Shown here: piece after piece, positions 7,796 through 18,398 of the stretch
Numbering within the stretch: position 1 is the stretch's first letter
Layout of the letters: each line of letters starts with the position of its first letter
DNA from: Insolitispirillum peregrinum
GTDB taxonomy: Bacteria > Pseudomonadota > Alphaproteobacteria > Rhodospirillales > Rhodospirillaceae
Assembly (NCBI RefSeq): GCF_042665255.1
Contig: NZ_JBHTCD010000010.1
Reading direction: 5' to 3' (one strand)
DNA length: 64,000 nucleotides
Notes under the pieces: generated by a model
What the model was told of the DNA's origin: nothing
The model's database searches: none
Seen by the model: the letters and a program-made list of their open reading frames with translations, nothing else
Made by a program: the position numbers and the translations under genes

Positions 7796-8197
7796 TTACG
7801 ACAGGGCAGCCAGCATGGCTTCGGCGACAGCAATCCGGTTTCTGGCCTGGGCCTTTTCCAGCGGCTGGTCAGCTTCCTGCAAAGCTTCGCGGGCCGCGGT
7901 CAGACGGGCCTGCACCGTATCACGGGACAGGTCAGCCAGCGGAACGGCTTCTTCAGCCAGAACCGTGCAACGGGTTTCGGTGACTTCGGCAAAACCGCCA
8001 GCCACGAAGATCCGGTTGACCACAGCGCCCTTCTGGTAGATGTCGATGACACCCGGACGGACGGTGGACAGCATCGGAGCGTGCTGGGGAAGGGCACCGA
8101 AGTTCCCTTCGGAACCGGGCACCACCACCATCTCCACCGGTTGGGAGATCAGCAGCTTGGAAGGCGACACCAGTTCAAATTCGAGCGTTTCCGCCAT
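7796..8197 (-). CDS. atpC: ATP synthase F1 epsilon subunit
   Basis: 133 residues; the rotor-stalk epsilon subunit that couples and inhibits F1. The N-terminal beta-sandwich begins AETLEFELVSPSKLL and contains GSEGNFGALPQHAPML; a helical C-terminal hairpin rich in Ala, Glu and Arg follows. The ATG at 8197 is chosen over an upstream start because it gives the family N-terminus. It is the last gene of the minus-strand operon atpHAGDC, 82 bp after atpD. Confidence 0.95.
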   Translation of the reverse strand: MAETLEFELVSPSKLLISQPVEMVVVPGSEGNFGALPQHAPMLSTVRPGVIDIYQKGAVVNRIFVAGGFAEVTETRCTVLAEEAVPLADLSRDTVQARLTAAREALQEADQPLEKAQARNRIAVAEAMLAALS

Positions 8198-8279
8198 GGT
8201 ACAACGGTCTCCGCTTGCGAGAGGACGACGGGGCAAAGGCGCACATCACAAGGACATCACGCCTTTGCCCCGGTACGGC

Positions 8280-9704
8280 TTAGGCGGCGTCAGCAGCCAG
8301 CTTCTTCGCCTTTTCAACGGCTTCTTCGATGGTACCCACCATGTAGAAAGCCTGTTCCGGCAGATGGTCATACTCGCCGGCAACGATACCCTTGAAGCCC
8401 TTGATGGTGTCTTCGATCTGCACGAACACACCCGGGGTACCGGTGAACACTTCGGCCACATGGAACGGCTGGGACAGGAAGCGCTGGATCTTGCGGGCGC
8501 GAGCCACGGTCAGCTTGTCTTCTTCGCTCAGTTCGTCCATGCCCAGGATGGCGATGATGTCCTGCAGCGACTTGTAGGTCTGCAGAACCGACTGCACCTG
8601 GCGGGCGGTCTGGTAGTGTTCTTCACCAACGATGCGCGGGTCCAGAGCGCGCGAGGTCGAGTCCAGCGGGTCAACGGCCGGGAAAATGGCCATTTCAGCG
8701 ATGGAACGCGACAGCACGGTGGTGGCGTCGAGGTGAGCAAACGAGGTGGCCGGAGCCGGGTCGGTCAAGTCGTCAGCCGGCACGTAAATGGCCTGCACCG
8801 AGGTGATCGAACCCTTCTTGGTCGAGGTGATGCGTTCCTGCAGGGCGCCCATGTCGGTCGACAGGGTCGGCTGATAGCCCACCGCCGACGGAATACGGCC
8901 CAGCAGAGCGGACACTTCGGCACCAGCCTGGGTGAAGCGGAAGATGTTGTCCACGAAGAACAGCACGTCCTGACCTTCTTCGTCGCGGAAGTATTCGGCC
9001 TGGGTCAGACCGGACAGGGCGACGCGGGCGCGGGCACCCGGCGGCTCGTTCATCTGACCGTAAACGAGGGCGCACTTGGAATTGCCGCCTTCGAGGTCGA
9101 TAACGCCCGATTCGATCATTTCGTGGTACAGGTCGTTCCCTTCACGGGTACGTTCACCCACACCGGCGAACACCGAGTAACCACCGTGGCCCTTGGCGAC
9201 GTTGTTGATCAGTTCCATGATGGTCACGGTCTTGCCGACGCCGGCGCCACCGAACAGACCGATCTTGCCGCCCTTCAGGTACGGAGCCAGCAGGTCAATG
9301 ACCTTGATGCCGGTGACCAGAATTTCGCTGTCGGTCGACTGATCGACGAAAGCCGGAGCCGGACGGTGGATCGGGGCAACGCCACGGGCGTTCACCGGGC
9401 CACGTTCGTCCACCGGCTCGCCGATCACGTTCAGGATACGGCCAAGCACTTCCGGACCGACCGGAACCTGGATCGGCGAACCGGTGTCGACCACTTCCTG
9501 GCCACGCACCAGACCCTCGCTCGAGTCCATCGCAATGGTACGCACGGTGGATTCACCGAGGTGCTGGGCAACTTCCAAAACCAGGCGGTTGCCACGGTTC
9601 TGGGTTTCCAGCGCCGAAAGAATGGCCGGAAGTTCACCCGAGAACTTCACGTCCACGACGGCGCCCATGACCTGAGTAATGGTACCGACGTTGTTCTTAG
9701 CCAT
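8280..9704 (-). CDS. atpD: ATP synthase F1 beta subunit
   Basis: 474 residues, the catalytic subunit of F1 in the cytoplasmic head of ATP synthase. The Walker A loop GGAGVGKT is followed by the catalytic-Glu region GVGERTREGND, the Walker B strand VLFFVDNIFRFTQAG, and the C-terminal helical domain with the DELSEED-type motif MDELSEEDKL. The length is normal. It is the fourth gene of atpHAGDC, 61 bp after atpG. Confidence 0.98.
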   Translation of the reverse strand: MAKNNVGTITQVMGAVVDVKFSGELPAILSALETQNRGNRLVLEVAQHLGESTVRTIAMDSSEGLVRGQEVVDTGSPIQVPVGPEVLGRILNVIGEPVDERGPVNARGVAPIHRPAPAFVDQSTDSEILVTGIKVIDLLAPYLKGGKIGLFGGAGVGKTVTIMELINNVAKGHGGYSVFAGVGERTREGNDLYHEMIESGVIDLEGGNSKCALVYGQMNEPPGARARVALSGLTQAEYFRDEEGQDVLFFVDNIFRFTQAGAEVSALLGRIPSAVGYQPTLSTDMGALQERITSTKKGSITSVQAIYVPADDLTDPAPATSFAHLDATTVLSRSIAEMAIFPAVDPLDSTSRALDPRIVGEEHYQTARQVQSVLQTYKSLQDIIAILGMDELSEEDKLTVARARKIQRFLSQPFHVAEVFTGTPGVFVQIEDTIKGFKGIVAGEYDHLPEQAFYMVGTIEEAVEKAKKLAADAA

Positions 9705-9765
9705 GGGAATAGCTCCTATCGCCCCGAATTCTGTGTTCCTGAGTAGCGCGTGTCTAAAAGGACCC

Positions 9766-10653
9766 TTACAGGGCCTCGGCGCCGGAGATGATTTCGATCA
9801 GTTCCTTGGTGATCGCAGCCTGACGGGTCCGGTTATAGACCAGCGTCAGCTTGTTGATCATGTCGCCTGCGTTGCGGGTGGCGTTGTCCATGGCGCTCAT
9901 CCGGGCACCCTGTTCCGAGGCATCGCCTTCCAGCAGGGCAGAGAAGAGCTGCATGGAGACGTTCTTCGGCAGCAGATCCGCGAGGATACCTTCCTCGGAC
10001 GGCTCATACTCGTAAAGCGCCTTGCCAGCCGCATCGTTGGTGTTGGCCGCCACTGCCGGAACCGGGAACGGCACCAGCTGCTGACGGGTCACAACCTGCG
10101 CAATCGCCGATTGGAACTTGTTGTAAACAACCGTGCAGACATCGAATTCGCCAGCGTCGAACATCGACAGCACCTTTTGTGCCACCATGTCGGCGTTTTC
10201 GAACGTCGCGCCGCGACGGGTCAGCCCTTCATAGGTCTGCAGGATCAGCGACGCAAAATCGCGCTTCAGCAGGTCGCGGCCCTTGCGGCCCACGCACAGC
10301 ACCTTTACCTGCTTCCCGGCTGCCTGCAGATCCTTGATCAGGTTGCGGGCATTACGGGCCACGTTGGTGTTGAAGCCACCGCACAAGCCACGGTCGGCGG
10401 TCATGACCACCAGCAGGTGCACAGCGTCCTTGCCGGTACCGGCAAGGAGCTTCGGTGCACCAGCCTGACCGACCATCGAGCCGGCCAGGTTACCAAGCAT
10501 GCGTTCCATACGTTCGGCGTACGGCCGACCGGCTTCAGCGGCCTCCTGGGCGCGGCGGAGCTTGGACGCCGCGACCATCTTCATGGCGCTCGTGATCTTG
10601 CGGGTGTTTTTCACCGACGAGATACGAGCGCGTAGGTCCTTAAGGCTGGCCAT
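9766..10653 (-). CDS. atpG: ATP synthase F1 gamma subunit
   Basis: 295 residues, the central rotor shaft of F1. The N-terminal helix ASLKDLRARISSVKNTRKIT and the C-terminal helix with NATRNAGDMINKLTLVYNR are the conserved coiled-coil pair that fills the alpha/beta hexamer; DRGLCGGFN is also diagnostic. It lies between atpA (45 bp) and atpD (61 bp). Confidence 0.97.
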   Translation of the reverse strand: MASLKDLRARISSVKNTRKITSAMKMVAASKLRRAQEAAEAGRPYAERMERMLGNLAGSMVGQAGAPKLLAGTGKDAVHLLVVMTADRGLCGGFNTNVARNARNLIKDLQAAGKQVKVLCVGRKGRDLLKRDFASLILQTYEGLTRRGATFENADMVAQKVLSMFDAGEFDVCTVVYNKFQSAIAQVVTRQQLVPFPVPAVAANTNDAAGKALYEYEPSEEGILADLLPKNVSMQLFSALLEGDASEQGARMSAMDNATRNAGDMINKLTLVYNRTRQAAITKELIEIISGAEAL

Positions 10654-10698
10654 GGAGATTAGGCCCTTCCCTGTTTACCGTTGTCGCCAGTCCGCGTC

Positions 10699-12230
<1,532 letters not shown>

Positions 12231-12231
<1 letters not shown>

Positions 12232-12791
12232 CACCCAACCCCTTTCATGGCGAGCTGAAGACGCTGCAGCTTCGTGCGGACTGAATTATCGACCATACGC
12301 GAGCCGATCTTGACGATCAGGCCGCCGAGGATGGTCGGATCGATGAAGATGTTCATCGCGACATCTTTCCCCACCGCTTGCTTGAGCGCGGCGGAAAGGG
12401 ACGCAACCTGAGCATCCGACAAGTATTTGGCGCTGTGGACCGTGGCGGTCACTTCGCCGCGCGCGCTCGCCAGGCGGGCAAGATAGGCGTCAGCCATCTC
12501 CCCCAGCGCAAACAGGCGGCGGTTCTGCGCGATCAGCCCCAGAAAATTCCTGACGAGGTCAGACAAAGCGGCACCCTGCGCGATGGCATCGATGCCCTTC
12601 TGCTGGTCCTCACGGGACACGATGGGCGACGAGATAAAGCGCCGGAAGTCGGCGCTCTCCGTCAGCATGGCCTTAAGCGACCGGAGATCGGCTGCGACCT
12701 GATCGAGCGCATTGCGCTCGTATGCGAGGTCATAAAGCGCCGAAGCGTAGCGGTCGGCAAGGCCGTTTGATCCTGCGGTTTCGGATGACAC
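12231..12791 (-). CDS. atpH: ATP synthase F1 delta subunit
   Basis: 186 residues, the peripheral-stalk connector that binds the top of F1. It has the family N-terminus GLADRYASALYDLAYE and the C-terminal signature DPTILGGLIVKIGSRMVDNS. It is the first gene of atpHAGDC. The F0 genes are not in the window, as is usual in alphaproteobacteria, where F0 and F1 operons are separate. Confidence 0.96.
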
Positions 12792-12904
12792 GTTCTGCTG
12801 GCCCCAGAAAATTCGTTGCCGAGTGGCGGAAGTAGTCTCTAACCAACTGTTTTTTCATTAATTTTTGGCGCCGTGTTGACAAGTTCCCCCTGCGGCGCGT
12901 GAGG

Positions 12905-12933
12905 TAGTTAACATAACGGGATGGTCCTTGCAA
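12905..12933 (-). promoter_or_regulatory. Candidate promoter of the atp operon
   Basis: On the minus strand TTGCAA and TAACTA are separated by 17 nt, 114 bp upstream of the atpH start codon. No second candidate of similar quality was seen nearer the gene. Confidence 0.4.
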
Positions 12934-13089
12934 GCCATAGCGGCCCGATCCCCCTGTGGAAATCACCAGATTTTCGTTTCAGCAACCCGCCGTGAAGGCC
13001 GGTAAAGCCTGAATTTGATGCGCCGCGGCAGGCCGTTGGTGCAACGCCAAATGAACTGCCGTTCCCCCACCCGGCCACCCTACCCCGTC

Positions 13090-13136
13090 GGGCAGGAAAC
13101 CCACCTGCCCCGCATCCTTGCGAATTCTTCGCAAGG
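13090..13136. repeat. Two adjacent inverted repeats downstream of priA
   Basis: GGGCAGG (13090-13096) pairs with CCTGCCC (13104-13110), and CCTTGCGAA (13116-13124) pairs perfectly with TTCGCAAGG (13128-13136) across a 3-nt loop. Neither has a T-run on the priA strand, so they could be mRNA 3'-end stabilisers or a protein site rather than classic terminators. Confidence 0.5.
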
Positions 13137-13174
13137 GAAGTCCCGGTAACCTTATCAAATATAAGACTTCCTCC

Positions 13175-15412
13175 TTACAAGAAACTGTAGGGATCGACAT
13201 CGACCTGGATACGGACAGAGGATGGACACTGTTGTTGCGACAACCATTGACGCATCAGGGTCTGCACCTTGACGGTCCGCGGAGCCTTCAACAGCAACCG
13301 CCAGCGATGGCGGCCACGCAATACGGCCAGCGGAGCCGCCGCCGGACCCCAGATTTCCACCCCGGACGCCCGCGGAGCCGTCGCCGCCAGCCGGTTTGCC
13401 ACCGACTCGACAGCCGCAGGCTCAGGACCACTGACCACCACCGCCACCATCCGCCCGAATGGCGGCATTCCCAACTGTCGCCGGGCTTCGGCTTCGGTGT
13501 GCAGGAACAGGGCGGCATCGCTGCTGATCATCGCCTGCAACACCGGATGATCCGGCTGATAGCTTTGCAACAGCACCCGCCCGGGCTGCTCGCCACGCCC
13601 GGCACGCCCGGCCACCTGCGACAGCAACTGGAACGTCCGTTCGGCGGCACGCAGATCACCCCCAGACAACCCCAGATCGGCATCGACCACCCCGACCAGC
13701 GTCAGCAGGGGAAAGTGCAACCCCTTGGCCAGCACCTGCGTTCCGATCAGCAGATCAATTTCATGGGCGGTCACCTGTCGCAACAGCTCGGCCACCGCCG
13801 CCGGCCCCCCCAGCGTATCCGACGCCACCAGCGCCACCCGCGCTTCGGGGAATCGCGCCCGCGCCTCTTCCGCCACCCGCTCGACTCCGGGGCCACAGGC
13901 CGCCAGCTGCCCTTCCTCACCACAGGACGGGCAGGCGCGGGGACTCGGGGCCTGATGGCCACAATGATGGCAGACCAGCCGCCCCTGCGCCCGATGTTCG
14001 ACCAGCCAGGCGGTACAGTTCGGACATTGCAACCGATGTCCGCACGCCCGGCAGAGGGTCAGCGGCGCATAACCCCGCCGGTTCAGGAACAGCATCGCCT
14101 GCTGACCGGCGGCCAGCGTGTCGCGAATGGCCTGCACCAACCCCGGCGCCAGCCAGCCCGGCCCCCAGTCTCCGGCTTCGGGCGGCGTTTTGCGCAGGTC
14201 AAGAATCGACATTTCCGGCAGCACCGCGCCCCCGTGGCGGCTGGGCAGGTCAACCTTGCGGTATCGCCCGGCCTCGACATTCAGCACCGTTTCCAGCGAT
14301 GGCGTCGCCGAGGCCAGAATGGTCGGAATCCCCCCCAGTTGCCCGCGCACCACCGCCATGTCGCGGGCGTGATAGATCACGCCTTCTTCCTGCTTGAACG
14401 CCCCTTCGTGCTCTTCATCAACGATGATCAGCCCCAGATTGGCATAGGGCAGGAACAACGCCGAGCGGGCCCCGACCACCACCTTGGCCCGTCCCTCGGC
14501 CACCGCCCGCCAGGTCCGGCGGCGGCGGGCGGGGGTCAGTTCGGAATGCCACTGGCTGGGGGGTGCCCCAAACCGTCCGGCAAAGCGGTGCAGCCACTGG
14601 GTGGTCAGGGTGATTTCCGGCACCAGCACCACCACCTGCAATCCCTGCCGCAGGGCGGCGGCGATGGCTTCGAAATAGACTTCGGTTTTCCCCGAGCCGG
14701 TCACCCCCTGCAACAGGGTGGTGGAAAACCCCGCCCCCAGCGACTCGACCAGAACCCTGGCGGCGTCTTGCTGCAAGTCAGACAACTGCGGGCCGGGATG
14801 ATCGCCATCGGCCTGCCGCTCGTCATCGCGTGCCGCCAATGATACCGACTGCAACACCCCGGCTTCGGCCAGCCCCTTGATAACGCTGCTGCCCACCCCG
14901 GCGGCCTGTGCCAGATCGGCGGTGCTGAGCGGAACGCCCGCACTGGCCACCTCCAGCACCCGCTGGCGGGCCGGGGTCAGGCGCAGCAGACCGGCAGCCT
15001 CTTCCAGCCCCATCGCGGGCAGCCAGCCGTGTGCCAGCGCCGGAGCCTCCAGCGCCTCGGCCACCGGGATCACCATCCGCAACACCGCTCCCGGTGCTGA
15101 CAGGGTATAGGACGCCACCCAGTCCACCAGCCGCCGCGACACCTCGGGCAGGCGCGGTGCCCCGGCAATCCGCCCCAGCAACGCCTTGATGCGGCCAGCC
15201 GCCACATCCCCGCGCCCCGGCCCCCAGATCACGCCATTTTCCTGCCGTTTGCCCAGCGGCACCCGCACCACGTCTCCGGCCACCACCTGTTCACCCTCGG
15301 GCACCCGGTAGTCATAGGCCCCGGCCAGCGGCAACGGCAGCAGCACCGCCACCACCTCACCGGCCCGAAAGACCTGCCCTGCCGTTTCGACCACCGTCAC
15401 AGACAACACCAT
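13175..15412 (-). CDS. priA: Primosomal protein N', replication restart helicase
   Basis: 745 residues. A 3'-5' SF2 helicase that reloads the replisome at stalled forks. N-terminal 3'-DNA-binding domain, then Walker A GVTGSGKTE, the DEEH box in IIVDEEHEGAFK, and SATPS motif III. The paired zinc fingers have Cys pairs in CRACGH, CPNC, CHHCGH and CPSC. The helicase C-terminal motif QVAGRAGRGEQPG follows. The ATG at 15412 follows AAGGA closely. It is divergent from the aldolase gene. Confidence 0.97.
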   Translation of the reverse strand: MVLSVTVVETAGQVFRAGEVVAVLLPLPLAGAYDYRVPEGEQVVAGDVVRVPLGKRQENGVIWGPGRGDVAAGRIKALLGRIAGAPRLPEVSRRLVDWVASYTLSAPGAVLRMVIPVAEALEAPALAHGWLPAMGLEEAAGLLRLTPARQRVLEVASAGVPLSTADLAQAAGVGSSVIKGLAEAGVLQSVSLAARDDERQADGDHPGPQLSDLQQDAARVLVESLGAGFSTTLLQGVTGSGKTEVYFEAIAAALRQGLQVVVLVPEITLTTQWLHRFAGRFGAPPSQWHSELTPARRRRTWRAVAEGRAKVVVGARSALFLPYANLGLIIVDEEHEGAFKQEEGVIYHARDMAVVRGQLGGIPTILASATPSLETVLNVEAGRYRKVDLPSRHGGAVLPEMSILDLRKTPPEAGDWGPGWLAPGLVQAIRDTLAAGQQAMLFLNRRGYAPLTLCRACGHRLQCPNCTAWLVEHRAQGRLVCHHCGHQAPSPRACPSCGEEGQLAACGPGVERVAEEARARFPEARVALVASDTLGGPAAVAELLRQVTAHEIDLLIGTQVLAKGLHFPLLTLVGVVDADLGLSGGDLRAAERTFQLLSQVAGRAGRGEQPGRVLLQSYQPDHPVLQAMISSDAALFLHTEAEARRQLGMPPFGRMVAVVVSGPEPAAVESVANRLAATAPRASGVEIWGPAAAPLAVLRGRHRWRLLLKAPRTVKVQTLMRQWLSQQQCPSSVRIQVDVDPYSFL

Positions 15413-15556
15413 TCCTTTTTGTCACCATGTCGCCCCTGCTGCGTACCGGTTGGCGGGGCCAGCGCGATACGCTACAGTTTCCCCCTGCCCCCCGCTACCC
15501 CAAGCCGGTCGGCCCGGCGTTTTCCCGCTCCTTTTTCGCAAAGGTCTTGCAGTGCC

Positions 15557-16219
15557 ATGAAGTTCTTTATCGATACGGCTGATCTGGACGAAATCCGTGA
15601 CCTCGCGGCCACCGGGCTGGTTGATGGGGTGACCACCAACCCGTCGCTGGCTGCCAAGTCGGGGCAGAAGTTTACCGACCTGATCCGCGACATTTGCGCC
15701 GTCGTCCCCGGCCCGGTCAGCGCCGAAGTCACCGCGCTCGACTTCCCGACCATGATGAAGGAAGCCGCCGTCCTGCGCGCCATCGCCCCCAACGTGGCGA
15801 TCAAGGTGCCGCTGACCCCCGACGGGCTGAAGACCTGCAAGGCGATCAGCGACGACGGCGGGATGGTCAACGTCACCCTGTGCTTCTCGGCCGGACAGGC
15901 CCTGCTGGCCGCCAAGGCCGGGGCGACCTTCATTTCGCCGTTCGTCGGCCGACTGGATGACATCTCGCAGGATGGCATGGGCCTGATTGCCGAGATCCTC
16001 GAAATTTACCGCAACTATCCCGACCTGAAGACGCAGGTGCTGGTGGCCTCGATCCGCCATCCGCTGCATGTGACCGAGGCCGCCCGCCTGGGGGCCGATG
16101 TCGCCACCCTGCCGCCCAAGGTTTTGCGCCAGCTTTATGCTCACCCCCTGACCGACAAGGGCCTCGAAGGCTTCATGGCCGACTGGGCCAAAAGCGGTCA
16201 GTCGATTCTGGAGTCCTGA
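15557..16219 (+). CDS. Transaldolase / fructose-6-phosphate aldolase family enzyme
   Basis: 220 residues, the short TalC/FSA type of class I aldolase. MKFFIDTADLDEIR is the family N-terminus. The Schiff-base Lys is in IKVPLT, and TTNPSL and SPFVGRLDD complete the barrel signatures. It either transfers dihydroxyacetone in the pentose phosphate pathway or cleaves fructose-6-phosphate; the two cannot be separated by eye, although bacterial genes in this context are usually called transaldolase (tal). The ATG at 15557 fits the family. The DUF484 gene starts 4 bp after its stop. Confidence 0.9.
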   Translation: MKFFIDTADLDEIRDLAATGLVDGVTTNPSLAAKSGQKFTDLIRDICAVVPGPVSAEVTALDFPTMMKEAAVLRAIAPNVAIKVPLTPDGLKTCKAISDDGGMVNVTLCFSAGQALLAAKAGATFISPFVGRLDDISQDGMGLIAEILEIYRNYPDLKTQVLVASIRHPLHVTEAARLGADVATLPPKVLRQLYAHPLTDKGLEGFMADWAKSGQSILES

Positions 16220-16223
16220 TCCC

Positions 16224-16955
16224 GTGGCATCGTCCGATACCCGTTCCCACCCCTCTGCCCCCCTCAATCGCGAACAGGTTGAACGCTATCTGCGCCAACA
16301 TCCCGACCTGCTGCGCGATGCCCTGCCCGACCTGCTGGCCGACCACCCGGACATCACCTATCACACCCTTGCCGCCACCCTGCCCGAGCGCGAGCTGGGC
16401 AGGAACGTGGTCGACTTTCAGGCCCACAGCCTGAAACACCTGCGGCAGGAAAGCGAAGTCCTGCGCGTCGGTCTGGAAGAAATGATGGATACCGCCCGCG
16501 CCAACCTGTGGCTGCAGTCCTGCACCCATCAGGCGGTGCTGGCGGTGTTGCGGGCTGACAGCTTTACCGATCTGGCCCGCATCATCACCGACGAGGTTCC
16601 GGCCCTGCTGCGCACCGACATGGCGATGCTGAGCTTTGAGCCCGGTCTGCCAAAGAACGCCGCAGTGGTGGTGCAGGAAGTCCCGCGCAGCTTTATCGAT
16701 TCGCGTCTGGGAGCTGACGAGCGGTTTGCCCTGCGGCCATGGGTCGAAAACGAACCGATGCTGTACGGCTCCAACGCCGCTGGCATCTGTTCCGATGCCC
16801 TTGCCCGTCTGTCCTTTGGCGAGGACCTGCCGGAAGGATTGCTGGTACTCGGCAGCCGTGCGGGCGAGAATTTCTACCCCGAGCAGGGCGTCGAGCTGTT
16901 CGGCTTTTTCGCTGATGTCGTCGAGCAGTGTGTGCGGCGATGCCTCTGCCGCTGA
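16224..16955 (+). CDS. DUF484 family protein
   Basis: 243 residues with a GTG start. The N-terminus VERYLRQHPDLLRDALPDLL is the DUF484 signature and the C-terminal half has a GAF-like fold pattern (EQGVELFGFFADVVEQCVRR). The biochemical role is unknown. The gene is next to xerC in many proteobacteria, and here it overlaps xerC by 16 bp, suggesting coupled expression. Confidence 0.85.
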   Translation: MASSDTRSHPSAPLNREQVERYLRQHPDLLRDALPDLLADHPDITYHTLAATLPERELGRNVVDFQAHSLKHLRQESEVLRVGLEEMMDTARANLWLQSCTHQAVLAVLRADSFTDLARIITDEVPALLRTDMAMLSFEPGLPKNAAVVVQEVPRSFIDSRLGADERFALRPWVENEPMLYGSNAAGICSDALARLSFGEDLPEGLLVLGSRAGENFYPEQGVELFGFFADVVEQCVRRCLCR

Positions 16956-17887
16956 TCCTGTTTTCCTGCGCCCCGGACCTCGAGGCACTGATCGGCGACT
17001 GGCGCGCATGGCTGGCCGCTGAAAAGCGGTCCTCAAAGCATACCCTTGATGCCTACAGCCGCGATCTGGCCGCCTTTCTGCGTTTCCTGACCGACCATCT
17101 GGGAGAGCGCCCGACGCTGGCCCGGATGGCCGACCTGGAAGCCGCAGACTTCCGCGCTTATCTGGCCGTCCGCACGCAGGAGGGCCTGTCCCGCACCTCG
17201 CTGGCCCGGGCGATGAGCACCCTGCGCGGCTTTTTCAAATGGGCCGACCGGGCGGGGACGCTGCACAATCCGGCGATCACCACCGTTCGCACCCCGCGCC
17301 CACCCCGCCATGTGCCGCGTCCGCTGGCCGAAGACGAAGCGGTCGAAGCCCTGTCCGCCGCCGCCGAAATCCAGGACGAGCCGTGGATGGCCGCCCGCGA
17401 TGTCGCCCTGTTCGCCTTGCTGTACGGCTGTGGCCTGCGTCTGGGTGAAGCTCTGGAGTTGAATGTCGCCAACCAGCCGCTGGGCGACACCATGGTGATC
17501 ACCGGCAAGGGCAACAAGCAACGCCTGCTGCCGGTGCTGCCGCTGGTGCGCGATGCCATTGCCGCCTATCTGGATCAACGCCCGTTTCCGCCTCTGCCCG
17601 AGTCTCCCCTGTTCATCGGGGCCCGTGGCAAACGCCTGAACCCCGGCGTGGTACAGCGGCAAATGCGGCGATTGCGGGTGCTGCTGGGCCTGGGGGAAAC
17701 GACCACCCCCCACGCCCTGCGCCACAGCTTTGCCACCCACCTGCTGGCCAAGGGTGGCGATTTGCGCACCATTCAGGAATTGTTGGGGCATTCGTCCCTC
17801 AGTACCACCCAGCGTTATACGCAGGTCGATAGTGCCAAGCTGATCGCCGTCCACACGGCGTCACACCCGCGCGATCACAAGGAATGA
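16940..17887 (+). CDS. xerC: Site-specific tyrosine recombinase XerC
   Basis: 315 residues from the ATG at 16940 (a GTG at 16928 is an alternative). Resolves chromosome dimers at dif together with XerD. The SAM-like N-terminal domain (AEKRSSKHTLDAYSRDL) is followed by the catalytic domain: Arg in GCGLRLGEAL, Lys in GKGNKQR, H-x-x-R in HALRHSFATHLL, His in LGHSSLSTTQ and the nucleophile in RYTQ. The position after DUF484 is the typical housekeeping context, so it is not read as a phage integrase. Confidence 0.93.
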   Translation: MPLPLILFSCAPDLEALIGDWRAWLAAEKRSSKHTLDAYSRDLAAFLRFLTDHLGERPTLARMADLEAADFRAYLAVRTQEGLSRTSLARAMSTLRGFFKWADRAGTLHNPAITTVRTPRPPRHVPRPLAEDEAVEALSAAAEIQDEPWMAARDVALFALLYGCGLRLGEALELNVANQPLGDTMVITGKGNKQRLLPVLPLVRDAIAAYLDQRPFPPLPESPLFIGARGKRLNPGVVQRQMRRLRVLLGLGETTTPHALRHSFATHLLAKGGDLRTIQELLGHSSLSTTQRYTQVDSAKLIAVHTASHPRDHKE

Positions 17888-17917
17888 GCGGGCATAATCG
17901 CAGGCGGGCAAGAATTT

Positions 17918-17932
17918 TGCGATTTATTCGCA
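17918..17932. promoter_or_regulatory. Palindrome TGCGA-TTTAT-TCGCA, possible operator
   Basis: A perfect 5+5 inverted repeat just upstream of the candidate small-RNA promoter. The spacing is reminiscent of Fur/Irr-type boxes, but no iron gene is adjacent, so the regulator is unknown. Confidence 0.3.
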
Positions 17933-17949
17933 TCTCCGTCATTTTTCAA

Positions 17950-17978
17950 TTGCGAGTGCATCTTAATTGCGCTAATCA
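17950..17978 (+). promoter_or_regulatory. Candidate promoter in the xerC-porin gap
   Basis: TTGCGA and TAATCA are separated by exactly 17 nt. No start codon with a ribosome site follows, but a strong terminator is found 103 bp downstream. Confidence 0.5.
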
Positions 17979-17984
17979 TAAGCC

Positions 17985-18114
17985 CACAGCCCCTCTGGGG
18001 GTTGACCGGTTCGACAGGCTTTCTCCGCGACACTCTGCGATGGTCTCCTGTTGGCCACCCTGTTCCAGACTCCCTTGATAGTGATCCGTCTTCCCGGCGG
18101 ATCACTCTTTTTTT
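17985..18114 (+). ncRNA. Candidate small RNA of about 130 nt
   Basis: Bounded by the promoter at 17950-17978 and the rho-independent terminator at 18081-18114. It contains a CCCC-TCT-GGGG hairpin near the 5' end and CGC...GCG pairing in the middle, with no convincing reading frame. It is not recognised as 6S, SRP RNA, RNase P or tmRNA. It could instead be the long leader or trailer of a neighbour, but xerC ends about 100 nt upstream of the predicted start and the terminator separates it from the porin. Confidence 0.4.
18081..18114 (+). terminator. Rho-independent terminator before the porin gene
   Basis: GTGATCCG (18081-18088) pairs with CGGATCAC (18098-18105), followed by TCTTTTTTTT-like sequence. 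The remaining 18115-18398 is the porin leader, in which no clear promoter was picked. Confidence 0.8.
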
Positions 18115-18398
18115 GTGCTCTGCACCAGCCTGCCGCACACCGGGCCTGTCTGCAAAAACCGCGCATCAAGAGTGTCTTTCATGCAACAGGTTTTCGGACA
18201 TTTGATAGGCAGGCAACACATCGTGCTCAATTCGCTTGCATCGCTACCGCAATCGCACAAAAACTTGTCCGTGAAGAATCCATGACGCCAGTCTGCGCCC
18301 CATCGTCACCACGCCCGCCAGTGTGGCATGACGATGATGACAGCCACCCTGAACAGGGACACCGACGCGGCTCGGGATAAGAACGAGGAGATAGAGAC

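Larger units (their letters stand above)
12792..13174. other. Non-coding gap between priA and atpH
   Basis: 383 bp without a supportable gene. The atp side carries a candidate promoter (12905-12933) and an AT-rich leader. The priA side carries consecutive inverted repeats at 13090-13136. Confidence 0.6.

Noticed and set aside
8040..9746. A 568-residue plus-strand frame across atpC and atpD
   Set aside because: It is the antisense shadow of highly conserved atpD and atpC codons in GC-rich DNA, with no domain pattern.
13118..14842. A 574-residue plus-strand frame opposite priA
   Set aside because: Antisense shadow of priA, rich in Arg, Pro and Gln, with no start signal.
16940..17887. Tyrosine recombinase as the integrase of an island using the tRNA-Leu array as attachment site
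   Set aside because: It is a standard XerC next to DUF484, 15 kb from the tRNAs, with ordinary core genes between. The triple repeat is full expression units, not partial tRNA ends.
18000..18025. GGGGTTGACCGGTTCGACAGG resembles the start of tmRNA
   Set aside because: There is no tag reading frame, no pairing 3' tRNA-like end and no CCA before the terminator. Alphaproteobacterial tmRNA is permuted and would look different.
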